Assembly: GCF_027857615.1 (NCBI RefSeq) | Contig: NZ_JAQIFT010000069.1 | Location: 124,001 to 188,000 of the forward strand | DNA length: 64,000 nucleotides | Origin: Holtiella tumoricola | GTDB lineage: Bacteria; Bacillota; Clostridia; Lachnospirales; Cellulosilyticaceae | Direction: 5' to 3' | Part shown: piece after piece, positions 52,041 to 62,115 of the stretch | Numbering within the stretch: position 1 is the first letter of the stretch | How the letters are laid out: every line of letters starts with the position of its first letter | Translations under genes and position numbers: made by a program | The notes under the pieces: model-generated | What the model saw: the letters and a program-made list of their open reading frames with translations, nothing else | Told to the model about the DNA's origin: nothing | Database searches by the model: none

Positions 52041-52940
52041 ATGCATAAACAAAAAGTGCATGGGCTAGAACGAAAACAACAAATTATAGGATGGGGCTTT
52101 GTCCTCATCCCTTCTTTACTCATTTTTGTTTTTTCTTTTTATCCTATGATTCAATCGTTTTTCCTTTCTCTACAATCCGGTAAAGGGATTGTCTATGAAT
52201 TCGTAGGCTTCAAAAACTATATCAGACTCTTTTCTGATCCTATGTTTAAGCAAGCTGTTGCAAATACTTTTCTTTACCTTATTATTCAAGTACCTATTAT
52301 GCTCCTTCTAGGACTTATCATTGCTGCCCTTCTTAATGCGCCTTCTCTAAAATTCCGTGGTTTTTATCGTACAGCGATTTTTCTCCCTTGTGTAACTTCT
52401 CTTGTGGCTTACTCTGTACTTTTTAAAAGTATTTTCGCTTATGATGGTATCGTTAACCGCTTTTTGATGGCAATTCACATTTTAGAGGAGCCCATCTCAT
52501 GGCTTTTAGATCCTTTCTGGGCAAAAGTCGTAATTATTATCGCTATTACTTGGAGATGGACGGGATACAATATGATTTTCTATCTTGCTGGGATGCAAAA
52601 CATCGATACAAGTATTTATGAAGCTGCTGATATTGATGGCGCAAGTAAGTTCCAACAATTTAAGCTCATTACAATTCCTTTACTTAAACCTATCATCTTA
52701 CTTACTACTATCATGTCTACTAATGGTACACTCCAACTCTTTGATGAAGCTATGAATATTACAAATGGTGGACCAGGTAACTCAACCATGACCATTTCCC
52801 AGTATATCTATAATCAATCCTTTGTATATACACCAAACTTCGGTTATGCCGCAACCATATCCTACGCTATTTTATTCATGGTAGCTGTTCTTGCAATCAT
52901 TCAATTTAAAGTTTCAAAGGTAGGTGATCAAAATGACTAA
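52041..52940 (+). CDS. CUT1 sugar ABC permease (MalF/UgpA-like)
   Basis: 299 residues, six TM helices. The EAA loop is EAADIDGASKFQQFKLITIPLL and the early loop YEFVGFKNYIRLFSDPMFKQ, both typical of MalF-type subunits. GGGGTG precedes the ATG, and the gap from the binding-protein gene is 23 nt. It overlaps the next permease gene and forms the channel with it. Confidence 0.93.
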   Translation: MHKQKVHGLERKQQIIGWGFVLIPSLLIFVFSFYPMIQSFFLSLQSGKGIVYEFVGFKNYIRLFSDPMFKQAVANTFLYLIIQVPIMLLLGLIIAALLNAPSLKFRGFYRTAIFLPCVTSLVAYSVLFKSIFAYDGIVNRFLMAIHILEEPISWLLDPFWAKVVIIIAITWRWTGYNMIFYLAGMQNIDTSIYEAADIDGASKFQQFKLITIPLLKPIILLTTIMSTNGTLQLFDEAMNITNGGPGNSTMTISQYIYNQSFVYTPNFGYAATISYAILFMVAVLAIIQFKVSKVGDQND

Positions 52941-53739
52941 ACTTAAAACATACTGCACCCATCTATTTCTAGGTCTTGCAGCGTTCCTTTCCATCTTCCC
53001 TTTCATTTGGATGATTATAGGAACCACTAATACCTCTTCTGATGTCATTCGTGGGAAGATGAGTTTTGGAAATGCTTTAGGTACAAATATCGAAGGCTTC
53101 TTAGCCTCTACAGATGTAGGTGCCATCTTATGGATGTCTTTTAAAGTAGCAATTATAGGTACACTTTGCACCTTGCTTCTGTGTTCTATGGCAGGTTATG
53201 GTTTTGAAGTGTATCGCTCTAAAGGCAAAGACCGTTTAATGAGTCTTTTGATGCTATCAATGATGATGCCTTTTGCCAGCATTATGGTACCTCTCTTTAA
53301 ACTTTTTAGTCAGATGAAACTAATGAATACTGCTACTGCTATTATTCTTCCTTCTATGTCTACAGCTTTTATGATTTTCTTCTTCTTACAAAATACTAAG
53401 TCTTATCCTAAAGAAATCTTACAAGCTGCACGTATAGATGGGCTTTCTGAAATTCAAGCATTCTTTTATATGTATGTTCCAACTATGAAATCAACCTATG
53501 CTGCTGCAACGATTATTACTTTTATGAGTTACTGGAATAGCTACTTATGGCCACTTATCGTTTTACAAAGTCAAGACAAAAAGACAATGCCTTTAGTTAT
53601 TTCTTCTCTCGCTTCTGCTTATAGTCCCGATTATGGGATCATCATGGTAGCGATTGTCATTACAACACTTCCTACTGTACTTATTTTCTTCTTAATGCAA
53701 AAGCATTTCGTAGCAGGTATGGTGGGTTCCGTTAAATAA
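52933..53739 (+). CDS. CUT1 sugar ABC permease (MalG/UgpE-like)
   Basis: 268 residues from the ATG (a GTG 9 nt earlier is possible). Six TM helices; the EAA loop QAARIDGLSEIQAFFYMYVP and the C-terminal QKHFVAGMVGSVK are typical of MalG-type subunits. The start lies within the end of the upstream permease gene (8-nt overlap). It is the last intact gene of the operon; a glycosidase fragment follows 3 nt later. Confidence 0.93.
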   Translation: MTKLKTYCTHLFLGLAAFLSIFPFIWMIIGTTNTSSDVIRGKMSFGNALGTNIEGFLASTDVGAILWMSFKVAIIGTLCTLLLCSMAGYGFEVYRSKGKDRLMSLLMLSMMMPFASIMVPLFKLFSQMKLMNTATAIILPSMSTAFMIFFFLQNTKSYPKEILQAARIDGLSEIQAFFYMYVPTMKSTYAAATIITFMSYWNSYLWPLIVLQSQDKKTMPLVISSLASAYSPDYGIIMVAIVITTLPTVLIFFLMQKHFVAGMVGSVK

Positions 53740-53742
53740 TGA

Positions 53743-53910
53743 ATGGAAGCCAATCGTACACGCAACCTCTTCCTCCAAAACTTTACAAATACTAAGCAAG
53801 AGATTCCTCCCCTTGATGCATCCTATCAAGCACTCTCTTCTTGCAAATCCATTCATGAGGCGTTTCATTTAGAAGCGTATGAGGTGCTTATACTTAAAGT
53901 CCCCGTCTAA
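53743..53910 (+). pseudogene. C-terminal fragment of a glycoside hydrolase
   Basis: A 55-codon frame reading MEANRTRNLFLQNFTNTKQE to AFHLEAYEVLILKVPV and TAA. The layout (strand with NFTN, then a terminal L-x-x-Y-E-V-L-I-L-K strand) is that of the C-terminal beta-sandwich ending many GH13-type and related glycosidases. It begins 3 nt after the permease stop, just where such operons usually encode their glycosidase. The rest of the gene is absent, so it is probably a deletion relic. Family assignment is tentative. Confidence 0.55.
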
Positions 53911-53945
53911 GTATAAGCATCTTGCTAACCTAAATATCATTTATA

Positions 53946-53996
53946 AAAGCTCACCTAGACTTCCACTTTATTAAAACTGAAGTCTAGGTGAGCTTT
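53946..53996. terminator. bidirectional terminator
   Basis: A perfect 18-bp stem, AAAGCTCACCTAGACTTC with GAAGTCTAGGTGAGCTTT, and a 15-nt loop. It separates the convergent permease operon and sulfatase operon. The arm sequence recurs in other hairpins of this window. Confidence 0.9.
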
Positions 53997-54023
53997 ATTT
54001 TACTTGCCCTATTTAATTTACAC

Positions 54024-55466
54024 CTACAAAGGATAATAAGTTGTTTTACCTTCTGCATACACACCTGCTTTTCTAAGTTGTCCGCATCCTGTTACGGCTT
54101 CCTTTGCAGCGTCTAGCTTGGGATCTGCATACCTTGTAAACCATTTTTGTAGGTCAGCGCGAAGCTGTTCTTCTACTAATTGACATTCTGGCTTTCCTAT
54201 TAAATTATTTTCTTCATCCGGGTCTTCTACCAAATGATAAAGCTCATGGGGACCATAAGGATAACGATGAATATACTTCCATTCCTTTGTCCGTATCATA
54301 CGATTTGGACCATACTCATCTAAGATAACAACACTTTGTTCATCTAATGTTTCTCCTAATAGACTCTTCTTAAAACTTCTACCTGGTAAGTTTTCATCTA
54401 GCTTTTCATCAAGTTCTAGATAATCAACCAAAGTATGGATGATATCATAATGACTCGCCATATCCAAACTTACCTTTCCCCCTTGAATGCCTGCCGGATA
54501 ACTTATGATAAAAGGTACTTTTACAGATGTATCATATAAGTTCATTGGGAAGGTTCCATTGCCTTTGCCCCATATCCCATGATGTCCCATATTCATACCA
54601 TTATCTGCACTAAAGACAATGATTGTATTTTCAAACTCACCTTTTTCTTTAAGTTTATCAATAATCTTACCTACCCCTGCATCCATAGCACTTACTGCTG
54701 CATAGTATCCTCTTAGAAGACGTTTGCGCTCTTCTCCCACACCTGATGGTGCACTATTAATTTGATTAGGATGAATAGGTTTATCTGGTGTTGCCTCAAA
54801 TTTACATGTTCTATACAACTCTACAAATTCTTTTGGATGCTGGTCTTCATCCCATGGATCATGAGGTGCTGTATAATTGATATTGATATAATAAGGTTTT
54901 CCCTCTGCTCCTAGTTCATCAATATAACCCAGTGCCTTATCCGTAATAACATCTGTAATATAACGATTTTCATAACCAATTTTTCCATCCTCAATAACGT
55001 CAGCCTTATAATAAAGACATCCACCTCTTCCTATTGTAAACCATTTGCTATAACCATGTTGAGGTGTCATACTATCGCCCAAATGCCATTTTCCTGCAAG
55101 TGCACATACATACCCATTCTCACTTAAAATATCCGTATAAGTACGCATTCCCTCTAAATATTGAATAGGTTTATCTTCATTTGAGTAATAAGGGTCATTT
55201 TTCATCTCCCCTAGTTTATCTTTGTCCAAGCTCCCTGACCTTATCCAGTCATGCACACCATGTTGAGAAGGTATACGTCCTGTCAAAATAGAAGCTCTAG
55301 CTGGTGAGCATACAGGCGATGCACAGAAAAAATTATCAAATCTCATCCCTTGTTCTGCTAGATAATCCAAATGAGGTGTCACAATATCCTTATTACCTGC
55401 GCAGTTCATCGCCCATGCACCTTGGTCATCTGTCAATATAAATATAATATTAGGCTTTTTTCTCAT
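54024..55466 (-). CDS. second cytoplasmic sulfatase (Cys-type)
   Basis: 480 residues from the ATG at 55464-55466 (AAGGAG upstream; a 16-codon longer frame is not supported). Metal ligands D13/D14 in FILTDDQGAWA, active-site C53-S-P-A-R57, GKWHLGDSMTPQHGYSKW and VFSADNGMNMGHHGIWGKG are conserved sulfatase blocks. No signal peptide. It is the last gene of the LplB-LplC-lipoprotein-sulfatase operon, so its substrate is probably the sulfated oligosaccharide imported by that system. Confidence 0.92.
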   Translation of the reverse strand: MRKKPNIIFILTDDQGAWAMNCAGNKDIVTPHLDYLAEQGMRFDNFFCASPVCSPARASILTGRIPSQHGVHDWIRSGSLDKDKLGEMKNDPYYSNEDKPIQYLEGMRTYTDILSENGYVCALAGKWHLGDSMTPQHGYSKWFTIGRGGCLYYKADVIEDGKIGYENRYITDVITDKALGYIDELGAEGKPYYININYTAPHDPWDEDQHPKEFVELYRTCKFEATPDKPIHPNQINSAPSGVGEERKRLLRGYYAAVSAMDAGVGKIIDKLKEKGEFENTIIVFSADNGMNMGHHGIWGKGNGTFPMNLYDTSVKVPFIISYPAGIQGGKVSLDMASHYDIIHTLVDYLELDEKLDENLPGRSFKKSLLGETLDEQSVVILDEYGPNRMIRTKEWKYIHRYPYGPHELYHLVEDPDEENNLIGKPECQLVEEQLRADLQKWFTRYADPKLDAAKEAVTGCGQLRKAGVYAEGKTTYYPL

Positions 55467-55491
55467 TATTTTTCTCCTTACATATTTCACC

Positions 55492-57063
55492 TTATTTAGC
55501 TGTATTCCATCCACTTAACTGGGTTTCAATTTCTGCTAATAAGTTATCTACTCCATTTGCCTTTAATGCTTCTAAGAATTTAGGTACATTTTGTTCTGGA
55601 TCTACTGAACCTGTTTCAAGGGCTGGAGCATATTCAGCGACTACATTTGTAAGGGCGGCTATAGCTGTTTCAGCAGGTGATGTATTGAAGGTAAACCCAT
55701 TGTGTGGTGATGTAATCACACTATTGTTATACTCTTCAAATAACTGCTCAATGTTATCTGGGTAAGAAATATCCCATTTTTGATTAAATGGTGTTCCAAA
55801 TTGCCATCCAAATGTGTAATCATAACCATTTTTCTCAGCCAAAAGTGTTCCACCCATTGTTTTATCTACTTGATTGTCACCTACTGTACTATGATGTACA
55901 CCTTCTATACCATGTCTAATAAGTGTTCCTACATATACATCTGTATTGAGTAAATTAATAAATTCTAATGCTTTTTCTGGGTGTTCTGAACCCGATGAAA
56001 TAGCAAGTAATCCACCCATTGCATTTCTTGTTTCAAATAATGGGTCCATGAGAGGTATGAACTCTACACCATGTCCCATTGTTGCTGCTGTAGATTCAGC
56101 TGCACCTGGTGCATAGGAAATAACGTAAGAGAATAAGTTACCATTTTTAAAGTCATTGTCTCTATTGGCAGTATCTGTATCATAGTTTACTGGGTCTCCT
56201 GATGTGTAGCCTGCTTGGTTCCAAGCATACACTAGCTTACAGTAATCCATATATTCTTGACTTGCATATTGATTAAATACCTCTTGTGTCCCTCCAAAGT
56301 TATTATAATCACTTACTGCTGATGCTCCCGGAAGTGCTGGTGTCCCTGTTAAGCTCTCATAAGGTGTCGTAAGTGCAAAACTTAAACCACTTATACCAAT
56401 CATATCTTTGCCTTCAGCACTAGACTTTTCTTTGACTACTTTTAAAACTTCTGTATAATCTTCTAACGTCTTTACTGTAGAAAGGTCAATACCATAGTCT
56501 TTAGCAATATCAGAGTTAACAAATAGCCCTCCTTGCCAACCTGTCTCTTTGTAAGATGGTACACCATAGATGCCCCCATCAACACTTACTGCATCCCACA
56601 TCATTTCTGGAATAAACTCATAAGTCTCCTTTGCATATTCTGGTAGAAGTTCTCTAATATCCATAAAGGCTTCTCTACCAACAAACTGTAAGTAGTTTGT
56701 TGTCCAGTTAGATGTAAAACATATATCAAAATACTCTCCTGAATTAATATAAGTTGGCATTTTCTCCTTATAATCTGGATTTGCCATCACTGTATAATCG
56801 ATTTCTACACCTATTTTTTCTCTTGTATATTTGTTGAGTTCTTCAATAACTTTTGCTGTATCTGTTGCAACAGGATTAATGGACATATACCATTTTAATT
56901 TTACAATCTCTTCCTTCTCTTTTGCTGTATCCCCATTTGATGTTTCTGATTGAGACGTTGTGTCCGTACTCGTTTGTGCTGGTTCATTTTTTTGTGCACA
57001 CCCTCCTAGCATAGTTGCCATTACCGTTGTACATAATGCTGTAACTACTAACTTCTTAATCAT
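55492..57063 (-). CDS. LplA-type oligosaccharide-binding lipoprotein
   Basis: 523 residues with signal peptide and lipobox MLGGC (Cys22), then a Ser/Thr/Glu-rich linker. The mature protein resembles LplA/YtcQ-type large binding proteins (LKWYMSINPVATDTAKVIEE, FDICFTSNWTTNYLQFV, EVDYTVM-like strands). These bind large plant or host oligosaccharides for LplBC permeases. It is 42 nt downstream of the LplC-like gene and 25 nt upstream of the sulfatase gene. Confidence 0.9.
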   Translation of the reverse strand: MIKKLVVTALCTTVMATMLGGCAQKNEPAQTSTDTTSQSETSNGDTAKEKEEIVKLKWYMSINPVATDTAKVIEELNKYTREKIGVEIDYTVMANPDYKEKMPTYINSGEYFDICFTSNWTTNYLQFVGREAFMDIRELLPEYAKETYEFIPEMMWDAVSVDGGIYGVPSYKETGWQGGLFVNSDIAKDYGIDLSTVKTLEDYTEVLKVVKEKSSAEGKDMIGISGLSFALTTPYESLTGTPALPGASAVSDYNNFGGTQEVFNQYASQEYMDYCKLVYAWNQAGYTSGDPVNYDTDTANRDNDFKNGNLFSYVISYAPGAAESTAATMGHGVEFIPLMDPLFETRNAMGGLLAISSGSEHPEKALEFINLLNTDVYVGTLIRHGIEGVHHSTVGDNQVDKTMGGTLLAEKNGYDYTFGWQFGTPFNQKWDISYPDNIEQLFEEYNNSVITSPHNGFTFNTSPAETAIAALTNVVAEYAPALETGSVDPEQNVPKFLEALKANGVDNLLAEIETQLSGWNTAK

Positions 57064-57105
57064 AACTACTTCCCCCTTAAATTTATTTTAAATTAATAAC
57101 TACCT

Positions 57106-58026
57106 TTAACCTTTTACTCCACCTACTGTTAGACCTTTTACAAAATATTTTTGGAAAAATGGGTACGCAAGTAATATAGGTGCAACAACCAGAACCGTTA
57201 AAGCCATTCTTCCACTATCAGTTGGTGCATTTTGAGCCATTTCAGCATACTCTAAGGCATTGACGGAAGACTGTTTCATAAACTCTAAACTATTTTGCAT
57301 ACTCCACAACAAGGTTTGAATAGGATATTTTTCTTGATCCATCATATAGAGCATACCTAGGAACCAATCGTTCCAATAAGCAATCATTGTAAATAGTCCA
57401 ATAGTTGCAATACCTGGTTTTGAAAGCGGTAAAACAATTTTAACAAAGGTAGAAAATTCTCCTGAACCATCTATTTTTGCAGCTTCTATAATTTCCATTG
57501 GTATACTTTTAAAAAAGGTTCTAAGAACAATGACATAAAATGCATTTAAAGACATAGGTAAAATTAATGCCCACACACTGTTACCTAAGTTTAATACTTG
57601 AGTATTTACCATATAACTTGGCACAAGTCCTCCATTAAAAAGCATAGTGAAAAGCATTATAAAAGTAAAAACCTTTCCATACTTATAGTCAGACCTAGAT
57701 AAAACATAAGCAAACATTGTTGTAATAACTAAGCTAAATACCGTTCCTACAATCGTTACAAAAATAGTTATGCCATAAGAACGTATAATCTGATCTCCTA
57801 ATTTAAAGAAAAATCTATAAGCCTCTAAACTTAATTCCGTCGGGAAAAAGCTATAGCCATTTTGAAAAATACTTTGCTCACTACTAACTGAAACAATAAA
57901 TACAAGAATAACAGGTAATACACATGCTAGAGCCATACAAAACATAAGAATATTGAGTACCCCATTAAATCTTTTTGAAATATTATTAACTGCTGACTCA
58001 TACATTGCTTCTTCTTTTTTTCTCAT
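57106..58026 (-). CDS. LplC-type ABC permease
   Basis: 306 residues from the ATG at 58024-58026 with AGGAGGTG upstream. Six TM helices; VSSEQSIFQNGYSFFPTELSLEAYRFFFKLG near the N-terminus, EAAKIDGSGEFSTFVKIVLPLSKPGIAT (EAA loop), and the end QKYFVKGLTVGGVKG are diagnostic of LplC/YteP-partner permeases. It starts 13 nt after the LplB-like gene. Confidence 0.93.
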   Translation of the reverse strand: MRKKEEAMYESAVNNISKRFNGVLNILMFCMALACVLPVILVFIVSVSSEQSIFQNGYSFFPTELSLEAYRFFFKLGDQIIRSYGITIFVTIVGTVFSLVITTMFAYVLSRSDYKYGKVFTFIMLFTMLFNGGLVPSYMVNTQVLNLGNSVWALILPMSLNAFYVIVLRTFFKSIPMEIIEAAKIDGSGEFSTFVKIVLPLSKPGIATIGLFTMIAYWNDWFLGMLYMMDQEKYPIQTLLWSMQNSLEFMKQSSVNALEYAEMAQNAPTDSGRMALTVLVVAPILLAYPFFQKYFVKGLTVGGVKG

Positions 58027-58039
58027 TTTCTCACCTCCT

Positions 58040-58975
58040 CTAGAATAATGCACTATCTTTATCAACCCGCCTTACTATTAAGTTCGCTCCTATAACAAGA
58101 ACAAATCCAACAACAGATTGGTATAGACTGGCTGCTGATGCCATTCCGATATTACCCGTTTCCTTTAATGCTCTATATACATAGGTATCAATAACATTTG
58201 TTACACTAAAAAGCGGTCCCGAGTTTCGTGGTAATTGATAAAATAATCCAAAATCAGAATAGAAAATTTTACCGATCGCTAAAATAGTTAGAACAATCAT
58301 CATAGGTTTTAAAAATGGAAGTGTAATATATTTAATTTGTTGCCATTTGCTTGCACCATCCATCAGCGCTGCTTCATAGTATTCATTAGAAATACCTGTT
58401 AAACAACCTAGATACATAACAGTAGAATAGCCTACCGTCTTCCATATTTGGAAGAACACTAATATGTACGGCCAATAAGTTTTATCGTTATACCAATTGA
58501 TTGGTTGTAAACCTAAATTTAAAAGAAGGTGATTAATAAAACCATCATCCATACTAAAAAATGCATAGGCTACAAAAGATACAACAACCCATGACAAGAA
58601 ATAGGGTGCCATAAAGATAGTTTGAAAAACTTTTGCTCTCCTTTTATTAAGTAATTCATTAAGTGCAATAGCAAGTGCTACTGCTATCATTAAGTCAAGT
58701 ATAATAAAAATTACATTATAACAAATTGTATTTCTCGTAATAATAAAAGCATCTGAGCTTTTAAATAAGAACTCAAAGTTATCAAGTCCTATCCAATCAC
58801 TTCCAAAAATCCCCTTCCTTACACTGAACTTTTTAAATGCCAACATAATACCTGCCATCGGTAAATATTTAAAAAGCATCATGATTATCAAGGCAGGCAG
58901 TGCCATTAAAGTTAGTGGCAAACTTTGCTTAAAATATTTCCATGTTTTATTGGTATTTTTTCTTCCCTCCACCAA
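58040..58975 (-). CDS. LplB-type ABC permease
   Basis: 311 residues, six TM helices. LFKYLPMAGIMLAFKKFSVRKGIFGSDWIGLDNFEFLF and EAALMDGASKWQQIKYITLPFLKPM are typical of LplB/YteP. No ATG lies near the N-terminus. Translation begins at TTG (58973-58975) or GTG (58970-58972) about 10 nt after AGGAG, an unusual start for this operon's first gene. The promoter region is shared with the divergent YesN gene. Confidence 0.9.
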   Translation of the reverse strand: MVEGRKNTNKTWKYFKQSLPLTLMALPALIIMMLFKYLPMAGIMLAFKKFSVRKGIFGSDWIGLDNFEFLFKSSDAFIITRNTICYNVIFIILDLMIAVALAIALNELLNKRRAKVFQTIFMAPYFLSWVVVSFVAYAFFSMDDGFINHLLLNLGLQPINWYNDKTYWPYILVFFQIWKTVGYSTVMYLGCLTGISNEYYEAALMDGASKWQQIKYITLPFLKPMMIVLTILAIGKIFYSDFGLFYQLPRNSGPLFSVTNVIDTYVYRALKETGNIGMASAASLYQSVVGFVLVIGANLIVRRVDKDSALF

Positions 58976-59168
58976 AACTTCTTCACTCCTCTCATTACTT
59001 CTGTATTAATCTTAATTTAATTATAAAAGCTCCTTCTTAAGCTCTCAATTATACAATTTTTATCTGATGTGTACTTTTTTAATATTTATCACAATTTTAT
59101 CTGCAATCATCTATATATTGTTGTATAATAGTTATAATTCTATTAGTTGTAGCGAGGAGGAAATATGT

Positions 59169-60233
59169 ATGAAAGTTCTTTTAGTAGATGATGAAAAGTT
59201 TGCTATCGAAGGATTACGTAATATGTTAAATTGGTCAGGATTCGAAGGCGAACTTATAGGAACAGCTTCAAATGGACAAGAGGCACTCCTCATTGCTGAA
59301 AACGAAAAGCCTGACGTCATCATTTCAGATATTAAAATGCCTATTATGGATGGCCTAACTTTAGCCAAAAGAATTTATGAACAATCTAGCAATATAGATA
59401 TTATTCTGCTCAGTGCACATGGAGAATTTGAATATGCGCAGCAAGCTATTCAATATAAAGTTACGAATTATATTTTAAAACCTATTACAAGAGAAAAAAT
59501 TAATCGTCTTGATCAACTTCTTCTTCAGCTTAAACATAAGCGTCATAGCCATAAACAAGATTTTTTACATATTTGGGACCATCAATTTAAAGATAAAATT
59601 CTGAGCGGTTTACGTCATACGGATTTATCTGTTTTTGATGAACTCTTTAGCTCAGTTCTCTTTACAACACCTACCTCTCATGAAACATATAATACCATTG
59701 GTATCCAACTGATTAATTTTTTATATGAATATATGTCAGAGATTCATATTAATAAAGAAATCTTAAATGTATCTCGTCAAAAATCTCTGGCTCATTACTT
59801 GGATTTACCCAACCAACAAGAAAAAGCTAATTATCTCATTAGTAAGTATTATGATATCTTGTCCAACCTTAAGTCTCAGAAACACTCTAATGCAGATACC
59901 ATTATTGTGTTTGCAAATTCTTATATTCTCGAACACTTTTCTGAAGCAGATTTTAATATTTCTTTTTTAGCAGATAAAGTAAACGTTTCTTTATCCTATT
60001 TAAGTACGCTTTTCAAACAATCAATGGGGATTAATCTGAGTACCTATATCATCAACTTAAGACTTGCAAAAGCTAAAGAACTTCTTCAAAACCTGGAATA
60101 CTCCATCTGTGATATTGGTGTACAATGCGGTTACGAAGATTCTAGATATTTTGCTAAGCTATTTAAGAAAAAGGTAGGCCTAACACCTAGTGAGTATCGC
60201 AATCTCCATATACAAAATAACGCTATACAATAG
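59169..60233 (+). CDS. YesN-type response regulator (REC-AraC), second
   Basis: 354 residues from the ATG at 59169, preceded by GAGGAGG. A 34-codon longer frame gives a spurious hydrophobic extension. The receiver domain begins MKVLLVDDEKFAIEGL, with phospho-acceptor Asp in DVIISDIKMPIMDG and K in NYILKPIT. The C-terminal AraC helices are FNISFLADKVNVSLSYLSTL and SICDIGVQCGYEDSRYFAKL. It is divergent from the LplBC operon and followed after 15 nt by its kinase gene. Confidence 0.93.
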   Translation: MKVLLVDDEKFAIEGLRNMLNWSGFEGELIGTASNGQEALLIAENEKPDVIISDIKMPIMDGLTLAKRIYEQSSNIDIILLSAHGEFEYAQQAIQYKVTNYILKPITREKINRLDQLLLQLKHKRHSHKQDFLHIWDHQFKDKILSGLRHTDLSVFDELFSSVLFTTPTSHETYNTIGIQLINFLYEYMSEIHINKEILNVSRQKSLAHYLDLPNQQEKANYLISKYYDILSNLKSQKHSNADTIIVFANSYILEHFSEADFNISFLADKVNVSLSYLSTLFKQSMGINLSTYIINLRLAKAKELLQNLEYSICDIGVQCGYEDSRYFAKLFKKKVGLTPSEYRNLHIQNNAIQ

Positions 60234-60248
60234 ATAAAAGGAGTATTT

Positions 60249-62048
60249 ATGTCCATTAAAAAAAGATTTTGTATCGTTCTTATTATTCTTATGAGTACTG
60301 TACTTATTTGCTCATACTCTATTATCTTTATACTCTTTAAAGATGCCATGATTTCAGAAGTAATCTCTTATCAAGAAAGTATTGTATCTTTGAATAAAAA
60401 CTTAATGTCTAGCTTCATGGATTCTATTGAACAAACTGCCCTTAGGCTCATTAGTGACCAAACAATAGGAAGCTATTTGAGTAATACTTCATCCGATCCT
60501 CTAGCACGTATCCAAACAAGTTCTGCCATTCGTAAGCAATTTTCTCAATACGCCACAACTCAAATCCCAAATCGTTTTAACTATTATTATAAAAATACAC
60601 TGTTTTTAAATGACACACTTCCTATTACTTCTGCCTTTGAATGCAAAACACTAGATACTAACTCTTACAATCGTTCTTGTAATGTTTTTTCTAATCATGA
60701 TGTAAAAGAAGAATACTGGTATTTAAAAACCTTACAATCCCCACGCAATCACTATGTTTTTATTAATAAAGCAAGTAGTGAGTTTTGTTTTGCTAAAAAA
60801 ATTCAAAATACCTTTTACTTAGGTCCTTATGACTCTAATGGTATAGGTGTAATGGTTATTAGTATTAAGCTTGACCAATTGGAGTCTCTTCTTACTTTTT
60901 CACCTCTTACCCCTAACAGCGGTTACTGCTTAGTTTCTAAGGAAGGTGATATTCTTTACAAAAGTAATGATACTCTTTCTTCTGATACTTTTTTAGATTT
61001 ATATACCACTAGTCTTTCTTCAAAAAATCATAGTTCAAAAAGTATTTTAGCAACGAGTAATAACCAAAAATATTTCTTTAATACAAGTAGCCTAGATTGG
61101 GGATTATCTATTATCTTCTTAACGCCCTATACCGATATTCTCGCACAAAGTACTTCCTTTATGCATAACTTTATTAAATTTGGCGTATGCGTTATTTTAT
61201 TGATGCCACCTTTAGCTTATTTAATTGCTAGCAAAATTACCAAACCTATCATCAATCTTTCTTGTACGATTCAGTCCATTGATGATACTAGAAACTTTGA
61301 TATAGAACGTCTTAATTTCGCCAAAGACCTTGAACTCAATATTTTATGTAATAACTTTAAGCAACTTATTCGTTATGTCAATAATCTTATCCATGATGTC
61401 CAAGTTCAAGGAGAAAAGCAAAAAGAGGCAGAACTCCAAGCTCTGCAAGCACAAATTAACCCACATTTCATTTTTAATGCTATGGATGTGGTAAACTGGA
61501 TTGCACTTTCTAGAAACCAAGATGACCTAGCTAACATTGTAAATTCTATTTCTAATCTTATGCGCTATAGTATTACTAATCCTAATCATCCTACAAAAAT
61601 ATCAAATGAAATTGAAAATATCTATGAATTCATCTCCATCCATCAGCTTCGACATGAGTATCCTATTATCCTAAATGTAGATACAAAATTACCATTACAT
61701 ATACTTTTAATTCCCAAGTTTACTATCCAGCCCCTTGTGGAAAATGCTATTAAGCATGGTATAGATTACGAAAAAGGAATAGATAAGCTGATTATCAAGT
61801 TATTTATCTATTCAGATGAACAACATCTCTACATAGAGGTAAGTAGTAACGGAAAGATTTGTGACCCTTTGCTTCTCAATGACTATCTTGAGTATAAATT
61901 AACTTCACTTACACCTTCTAATGGCTTTGGGATACGAAATGTCAATGAACGTATTAAGCTATACTTTAAAGATGAAAGCAGGCTCTACTACATGCTGAAT
62001 GAGAACGGTCAACTTGTAGCTAAAATAATCCTACCTCATCTAAAATAA
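60249..62048 (+). CDS. YesM-type sensor histidine kinase, second
   Basis: 599 residues. TM1 is at about 7-30, the extracellular sensor at ~31-300 and TM2 at ~305-328, then HAMP. The LytS/YesM-type kinase has phospho-His in LQAQINPHFIFNAMDVVNWI, N-box QPLVENAIKHGI and G-box region NGFGIRNVNERIKL. AAAAGGAG precedes the ATG. With the upstream response regulator it forms the two-component system likely to control the Lpl importer, sulfatase and fucosidase genes. Confidence 0.92.
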   Translation: MSIKKRFCIVLIILMSTVLICSYSIIFILFKDAMISEVISYQESIVSLNKNLMSSFMDSIEQTALRLISDQTIGSYLSNTSSDPLARIQTSSAIRKQFSQYATTQIPNRFNYYYKNTLFLNDTLPITSAFECKTLDTNSYNRSCNVFSNHDVKEEYWYLKTLQSPRNHYVFINKASSEFCFAKKIQNTFYLGPYDSNGIGVMVISIKLDQLESLLTFSPLTPNSGYCLVSKEGDILYKSNDTLSSDTFLDLYTTSLSSKNHSSKSILATSNNQKYFFNTSSLDWGLSIIFLTPYTDILAQSTSFMHNFIKFGVCVILLMPPLAYLIASKITKPIINLSCTIQSIDDTRNFDIERLNFAKDLELNILCNNFKQLIRYVNNLIHDVQVQGEKQKEAELQALQAQINPHFIFNAMDVVNWIALSRNQDDLANIVNSISNLMRYSITNPNHPTKISNEIENIYEFISIHQLRHEYPIILNVDTKLPLHILLIPKFTIQPLVENAIKHGIDYEKGIDKLIIKLFIYSDEQHLYIEVSSNGKICDPLLLNDYLEYKLTSLTPSNGFGIRNVNERIKLYFKDESRLYYMLNENGQLVAKIILPHLK

Positions 62049-62115
62049 TTCCACCTTCTAGACTCCTTATTCTACCTTTAAAATAGACTTATACTTAATT
62101 TTTAGGAGGTTCATT

